Source: Diphasiastrum complanatum (lineage: Eukaryota; Streptophyta; Lycopodiopsida; Lycopodiales; Lycopodiaceae). Taken from it: a DNA stretch of 64,000 nt. The translations under genes and the position numbers were made by a program. The notes under the pieces were generated by a model, which did not search any database, was not told the origin of the DNA, and worked only from the letters and a program-made list of their open reading frames with translations. Location: positions 45,306,338 through 45,370,337 of the forward strand of contig CM055093.1 of the NCBI GenBank assembly GCA_029204225.1, given 5' to 3'. Positions 58,831 to 64,000 of the stretch are shown here, one piece after another. Numbering within the stretch: position 1 is the first letter of the stretch; each line of letters begins with the position of its first letter.

Positions 58831-59373
58831 TGTGAAAGATTCAACTATTTTCATATTTGGCATATTGAGGCCAAAACTTGTTTTAGACTTAGAGGTTGAC
58901 TTTTCAAAGTTCATTAGTCTAACTTTTATTTGAATGCACACTTTTTGAAAGTGTGGGAAAGTTAGAATGCGAGTAGATTCAATTTGAATAGTTGGGTACA
59001 TTGAATCTAGACCCAAAATCAGTAGGGTTAGCATTTTGGTGGGAAAGCCAAGTGCCCAAATAGGGCTTGGACCTATTATAAAAGGATGTAACTTGTGGAG
59101 AGAGCAATCTTCTCTCTTCTCTATCTCATTTCATGCCTATACATGGTTCTCTTGGGTTCTACTATCCATTGGTGCACTATCTTGGTGATTGCTTGCAATT
59201 CTATGTGTAGAATGATCTATATTTGTTATTTTTGGATCCACACTTGTGAAATATAGTAGCTTGTTGGTTTTGTACGGACAACAACAGTGCATAATCATTT
59301 CATTCAATTTTGATCAAGTTCTATTGGTGTTTGCATCTTGATTTGTGTGTAGATACTGATTTTTCTACATTGA
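58831..59373 (+). mobile_element. LTR 3 of the array, 3'-truncated
   Basis: Same LTR (TGTGAAAGATTC start, TATA at 59078) with a small deletion near its start. It ends at about 59373 inside U5, fused to the protease of P at the shared GATGAAGATCTAGATCC-type sequence. Primer site, leader and gag of P are therefore deleted. Confidence 0.88.
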
Positions 59374-60047
59374 TGAAGATCTAGATCCTTGGTGGATTGA
59401 TAGTCGAGCAAGTTCACACATGACCTTTCACAAAGAGTACTTCACTTCTTAGTTGGCATATGGAAATCACAAGAGGGTGATCTACACAGCCAATGATGGT
59501 GAGTGTGCAATCAAAGGGATTGGCACAATTTTTATTTATCTCTCTACAAATAGGAATGTTCATTTGAAGAATGTCTTGTTTATTCCATCTATTACCAAGA
59601 ATTTGCTTATTGTGAGTCAAATGCTAAGTAAGGGCCTCAAGGTGGAGCTTGATGGAGATGCTTGTTTGATCAAAAGGAATGATGTCTTGATTGGAAAAGG
59701 TAAAAGGCAAGGGAAGTTGTTCAAACTTGATGCTTGTGTTATTGCTAACCAAGTTGAATGTGCTGCAAGGGAGCAAATTTCTATTCAAGAGGTTTGGCAC
59801 AAAAGGATGGGACATCTTAACTTCAAGTCATTGGAGGTAATGGCAAGGAAGAAGGTTGTGATTGGTCTTCCAAGTTTCTTAAGTAATGTCAAGCATGTTT
59901 GTGAGTCTTGTGCTTTGTCTGACATAGACTACCTTATACTAGATCTATTTCTAGATCTACAAAGTGTTTTCAACTTGTGCATTCGGATATTCATGGATTT
60001 ACTACAATTAGCAATAGTGGAGCTAAGATGTATGTAACATTCATACC
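59374..60047 (+). pseudogene. Copia protease and integrase start (element P)
   Basis: PWWIDSRASSHMTF: the protease motif DSGAS has become DSRAS, and a stop follows at 59450. VLFIPSITKNLLIVSQM, HKRMGHLNFKSLEVM and CESCALS match N and O. A small deletion after CESCALS shifts the frame. The copia sequence ends at KMYVTFI-equivalent (about 60046), the same junction as in O. Confidence 0.85.
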
Positions 60048-60529
60048 TACAATGGTTGATCAGCCAAACAAAGACCTAAGAAGCAGGTGGAGCAGCTAGA
60101 AGAACTAAAGAAGAAGATCCAAGAAGCTGAGGAGGAAAGGACAAAAAAAAAAAACTTAAGCAACAGATGAGTCAGATCAACCTTGATTAAAAGAAACTCT
60201 CTGGAGCAATGATAGTTGAATCCCCTTGTATGAAGTCCAAAGAGATCCAAAAGTAATGCATCAAAAGAAAGAGCTGCAGAATAGAAAGATAAAGACAACT
60301 GTGAACCTGCAAAATAAAGTGAACCCCTCACCCAACAAGTGGTGGTCAAAGCTCGACATTGAAAGGGTCCAAGACTGCAACTAAAGAACTATCAGCTTCT
60401 TTACCCTTTCACTAAGCCTTCATCATGTTTCCTTACCATTACCAAACCATCCATCCAAATCTGTTCCTACCACCAATTTTTTATGAGTCCATCCCCTTGA
60501 GACTGATAATCAAAGTTTGTGCAACCTGT
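60048..60529 (+). pseudogene. Gypsy-like extra-ORF tail fused to P (second copy)
   Basis: Matches 55488-55975 of O (PTMVDQPNKDLRSRW start, coil KQVEQLEELKKKIQEAEEER) and then jumps to the LTR region, lacking about 695 bases present in O. Confidence 0.7.
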
Positions 60530-61268
60530 GAGCCACCTTTTGATAGTGACCTCTAGTGGAGAGCATTATTCCACTTGTAATTTGTGAAATGTGGAAATTC
60601 CACTAGGATGCCACCTAAGGAGCTCTCTTGCTTATTTAAGAGACTCCCTCTTTGAGTAGAGGAGCTTTTTGCATTGTATTTACTCCATGCCTAATAAGAA
60701 GATTTTCCATGAGTTTGATGCTACATTAAGCTCCTTGATCATAATAGTTTTCTTGAGTGATGCCCCTATGATCATGTCCTTCTATTCATATTGTGTGTGG
60801 TTGTGGATTTAGAGTGAATTAGTTTTCTTGCTTTCCTAGTTCTGGATTAGATTTCATGTTTTCTTGTGGATTAATGTAGGGGCCAGCATTTAAGTAAACT
60901 AAATAGGCTGGATTTATGGTGTAGTTCTTGCATGTCTCTTTACAATCCAATTCTTGATGTTCTTGGGATGTCCAAGAAGTAAAAGACTCGTTGATTTCTT
61001 GATTCTTGGACTTCTAACATGCTGTAGATTAGTTTTTGTTTCTTGTTTTGTCAACTAATGCAAGTGTAGCTCAATGTAGTATATTGTAGGATTTGATTCA
61101 GTTCGTTTCTAAGAGTAGGTAGCTGTAGAATCTACTGAATGTTCATTTGGGCTGTATGCTAATCTGTGAATGAACGTTCTTGGCTTGCATCTCTGTTCAA
61201 ATGTAAGTGTTTCCAAGAGAGGATGACCCTGAGTAGTCCTTTGACAGGCAGGACAAAACTATACTACA
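60530..61268 (+). mobile_element. Gypsy-type LTR, 5'-truncated, in P
   Basis: Matches the O fragment up to about 60825 and then continues as an LTR with TATA-like GCTTATTTAAGAG (60630). It ends ACTATACTACA. The U5 tail holds TGACAGGCAGGA (61242-61253), one mismatch from the motif in X and H, at the same distance from the end. The primer site after it has decayed. Confidence 0.6.
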
Positions 61269-61409
61269 ATGTCAATATGTTTCCTTTTGCCTAATCTAGG
61301 CCCTTAAGCAAGAACGAATAACTGTAAGCTAAGCCCACCATCTCTACTGATAGGCAGAAAAAGTAAGCAAAAGAAGGGTAACCAACAAATTCTCTGGAGC
61401 AGGGGATTT

Positions 61410-61502
61410 ATCAACAACTCCATCCTAACCTTCCATATTGAATAATTGGAGGTACTTAGTCTTTCACTTGGTTCTAAGAGATATCCTCCTATAGGTGCCA
61501 TA
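61410..61502 (-). pseudogene. Copia gag N-terminus (element Q)
   Basis: Minus strand from 61502: MAPIGGYLLEPSERLSTSNY then SIWKVRMELLI, a typical copia Gag start. It breaks off after about 30 residues against sequence following the P LTR. Confidence 0.7.
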
Positions 61503-62228
61503 TTGTGAAGACTTCTTGTTATTGAACAATTATATGTTTGAGCTTGTTTCAACAAACCAGATGTTGCTACTCTTTTTCACTATAGGAATCTTCAAGGGTG
61601 TACTACCAAATCCTATATGAAATCTTGCAACAAAATTTGAGATAGATCTCAAATATTCCACCAAAACAAGATAAACTAGATCAATCTTACAAAATGAATT
61701 GAAGAGTATAGACAAGTTTTGATTCTACTTTTGGCACATTTGAAATGCTTTAAAAGACAACACTATTGATTCAAAGAAAGCTCAATGTGTTCAATAACTC
61801 AAAACTATGTCTTAATCTCAAGGTTTTTGTATTGATTTTTCAAAAGAAATGGATTGTGAATCAGGCAAAATTGGATCAAATCAAACCTACCCTCTTTAAG
61901 AGCTTATAACTCTTGATAGACACATCAGATTGATTTGAGATCAATTTTCATGGAAAGTACTTCTTATAAGCTTTCCATCAAGCTACTACATCAATATCTT
62001 GGATCTAAGATGAAGGAAATAAAGAGCTATGAAAATCTCTAATTTTGACACGTGCAGAATTCCAAAATTCCGTACAATGTCAATTCTGATATGAAAATAT
62101 TGTTTCTATCCTCTTTGATCCAAAACTTTTCAAGAAAAGGTAAAGGAAAGTGATAAACAGCTTTTTTGCTTGAATTGAGCTCACAAATTCTTGCACAATC
62201 AGTGATAATAGCATGCAAAGCTTAATTT
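61503..62228 (-). other. Leader of element Q
   Basis: Non-coding sequence between primer site and gag, about 725 bases, similar in length to the leaders of N and O (about 590). Nothing else seen. Confidence 0.5.
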
Positions 62229-62241
62229 GGCTCTAATACCA
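62229..62241 (-). promoter_or_regulatory. Primer binding site, initiator-Met tRNA type (element Q)
   Basis: Minus strand TGGTATTAGAGCC, one change from the consensus, immediately at the LTR start. Confidence 0.85.
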
Positions 62242-62950
62242 TGACAAAAATCCAGCAAGTTCACACGTGTGGAGAACAATCCTCAAGTGCGAATGATCTT
62301 GTTAAGCTTTGTGTTTAGCACATAAACTGATTTTAGATTGAGTATCGAGATCTAGTTCTAAAATTTATGACCAAAGCACAATCTAGCATGCTAGTAATCA
62401 AAGAATGATTGCTTTTATTATCAAAAAAGAAGAAGTACAAGAATTTAATGCATTAGCATAACCTTCTACTCGAGTTAGTGAGAGAAAGAGAGAGAGCAAA
62501 ATTCAGGCAAACAATATGATAGATCCAAAATGACATGGAATAGCTTCAAAGCTTGCTTCTTCATAAAAAATTATGAGAGAACTTACACATATTTATGGAG
62601 ATTAGAGTAGCTCGAGGTAGAGCCTTCTCTCTTCTACTTTCTTACACATCTAAAAGTAAAAACTAAAGAACTAGTGACATTTGTCACTTTACATGCATGC
62701 ATTTCTACCTACTTTTACCAAGTGTCAAATTCTAAACTAAAATTGTCCAATTCACTTTGTGCATGCCTTGCATGTCACTTTGGATCACTTACAATCATTG
62801 CATGCGATATGCCACGAGTTTCTACAAGCCCATAATTGGCATTTCTATGTCTACATTCTATATGCATGTTGTATTTGATCAACTAGACTCATGAAACCAT
62901 GTAGCTCGAGTTTCTTCTAGGCCAAATTTGGCACTTGCAATATGAAACAT
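62242..62950 (-). mobile_element. 5' LTR of copia element Q
   Basis: Begins TGACAAAAATCC (plus strand). Holds CACACGTGTGG, a GA run and, on the minus strand, a TATA-like CATAAATATGTG (about 62590). About 370 bases match the fragment at 11620-12030 in inverted orientation. The outer end is estimated. Confidence 0.65.
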
Positions 62951-63404
62951 TACATACACATAGAAAAACCTTTTACTAAAGCCTAAAGTCAAGATAGATG
63001 ATTTTTCATTTTCAACACTTATGGGCAGGCAATTGAGCACTACAAAAATTGTAAAAGGAAAATAAAAAAAAACACACCTTGAGAGGCTCAAACGTGTAGC
63101 ACAATTGGAGGCAACGGGTGCTAGCATGGATGAAAAATAGTTGATATAGACTTTTCAACAATCTACCATATGTGTAGAATGTTTTATCAACTAACAAACA
63201 TATTCAAGTGATTGAGATTACACAAGTAGTTGTTTTAGCTCGGTTTTGGCCTCCAAGATCAAGACTAGCTTTACAAGGCAAGAGCTTGACTATGCTTCAT
63301 TATCTTATGTGAGTTCATTGATGCATGAATTAGAGTTCATATGTGAACTCCATTGTATCAGATTATCTGATTCCTTAGAGTCGTAGATCATAAGAGAGAG
63401 CCAT
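62951..63404. other. No gene seen
   Basis: Probably the rest of the Q LTR and flanking sequence. An A-rich run at 63056-63074. No coding signal. Confidence 0.3.
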
Positions 63405-63406
63405 TA

Positions 63407-64000
63407 GAGGAATTCTGAATCCAAAAAAGACTTATAAGGAATGCTACGTAGATTGACAAAGTTTATTGATGTAAATTAACGAAATAAATTTATTCTCTAC
63501 CCAAATTATTTTCATTTTTACATGCACTATTTTCGATGCTTAACCATTCTATGTACATTATAGTTTGCGGTTCATTAAAAATAGTATAACTTTTAAACCG
63601 TAGCTTCAATTAAGACAAAAAATATATTTTTGGAAAGCGCTCAACAAGAGTTTTCCAAGAACACCCTAGATGACCTACTTTTGAACAAGCATTCAAAAGT
63701 TATAGCTAATCAAATTCTCAAAAGACCCAATACCTCTTCTATGCACAGGTAGAGGACTTTGACTAAAAACTTTGACTAGCTATAACTTTTGAATGGTAGT
63801 TTGAAAGTAGGTCATGTAGGGCACCGTTCGAAAGCTCTCGTCGAGCACTTTCCAATTTTCCAATGATATAATTTTTTGTCTCAATCAGAGCTATGATTTA
63901 AAAGTTATACTATTTTTAATGATAAATTGCATATTATACTATGGATAACATGCCATCAATGCTTGCGAGCGGCCCTTGACACCAAATTATAGTGTTATTA
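63407..64000. mobile_element. Foldback MITE, cut by window end
   Basis: Starts GAGGAATTCTGAATCCAAAA after TA, matching the terminal repeat of the MITE at 50936. Arms 63573-63714 and 63771-63921 are imperfect inverted copies (ATTAAAAATAGTATAACTTT against its complement; GATGACCTACTTTTGAA against its complement) separated by 56 bases, so the element can form a hairpin of about 140 bp. The right terminal repeat lies beyond the window. Confidence 0.8.

Overview
The window reads as intergenic, repeat-dominated plant nuclear DNA. The evidence is a dense mosaic of Ty1/copia and Ty3/gypsy LTR retrotransposon fragments with plant-type primer sites (initiator-Met tRNA for copia, Asp tRNA for one gypsy lineage), a chromodomain gypsy element, miniature inverted-repeat elements, long GA/TC and TA/CA microsatellites, and no intact host gene. 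I see no tRNA, rRNA, CRISPR or bacterial-type gene organisation. The species cannot be fixed from the sequence; a vascular plant with a large genome is the safest inference. Nearly every reading frame carries stops or frameshifts, so these are mostly old insertions nested into and recombined with each other. Element letters below are my own labels.

Layout. 0-1.6 kb: frameshifted relic of a DUF7869-like gene, the only candidate non-retroelement gene family. 1.9-8.7 kb: copia B integrase split by a solo LTR, then minus-strand copia A (RNase H to gag, primer site, long LTR). 8.7-13.3 kb: mostly uninterpretable, with a GA microsatellite, a gypsy RT relic and an LTR-gag scrap. 13.3-18.1 kb: gypsy pieces of the type that carries an extra ORF between integrase and 3' LTR (R, S), and minus-strand gypsy E. 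18.1-21.7 kb: copia F interrupted by a copia LTR (W), then gypsy X with an Asp-tRNA primer site, a repeat-rich leader and gag. 21.7-27.6 kb: copias D, G and C, of which C has the longest open frame in the window. 27.9-30.2 kb: an unrecognised coding-like segment, a complete gypsy LTR (H) and a coiled-coil relic. 30.4-34.0 kb: copias I and J in a rotated arrangement. 35-37 kb: gypsy protease and RT scraps, then a TC microsatellite. 37.9-39.4 kb: copia K with a duplicated primer site and repeat-rich LTR. 39.9-42.3 kb: an unrecognised ORF, a short-LTR copia (L) and a LINE-type RNase H scrap. 42.6-46.2 kb: a foldback-like repeat and minus-strand chromovirus M. 46.2-47.5 kb: LTR fragments and microsatellites.

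47.5-61.3 kb is the most structured part: three copies of one copia family (N, O, P) share LTRs in series (LTR-N-LTR-O-LTR-P). N carries a MITE and has its reverse transcriptase replaced by an unrelated coding-like segment. O and P carry the same copia-to-gypsy chimeric junction, so one was duplicated from the other after the fusion. 61.4-63 kb holds copia Q (gag start, primer site, LTR), and the window ends inside a long foldback MITE of the same family as the one in N.

No gene set here forms a host pathway. The functional logic is that of retroelement life cycles: LTR promoter, primer site, Gag with zinc knuckle, protease, integrase, RT and RNase H, polypurine tract, LTR. The observations most worth testing are the U5 motif complementary to the anticodon arm of the primer tRNA, the duplicated primer site in K, the foreign ORF in N, and the N-O-P array.
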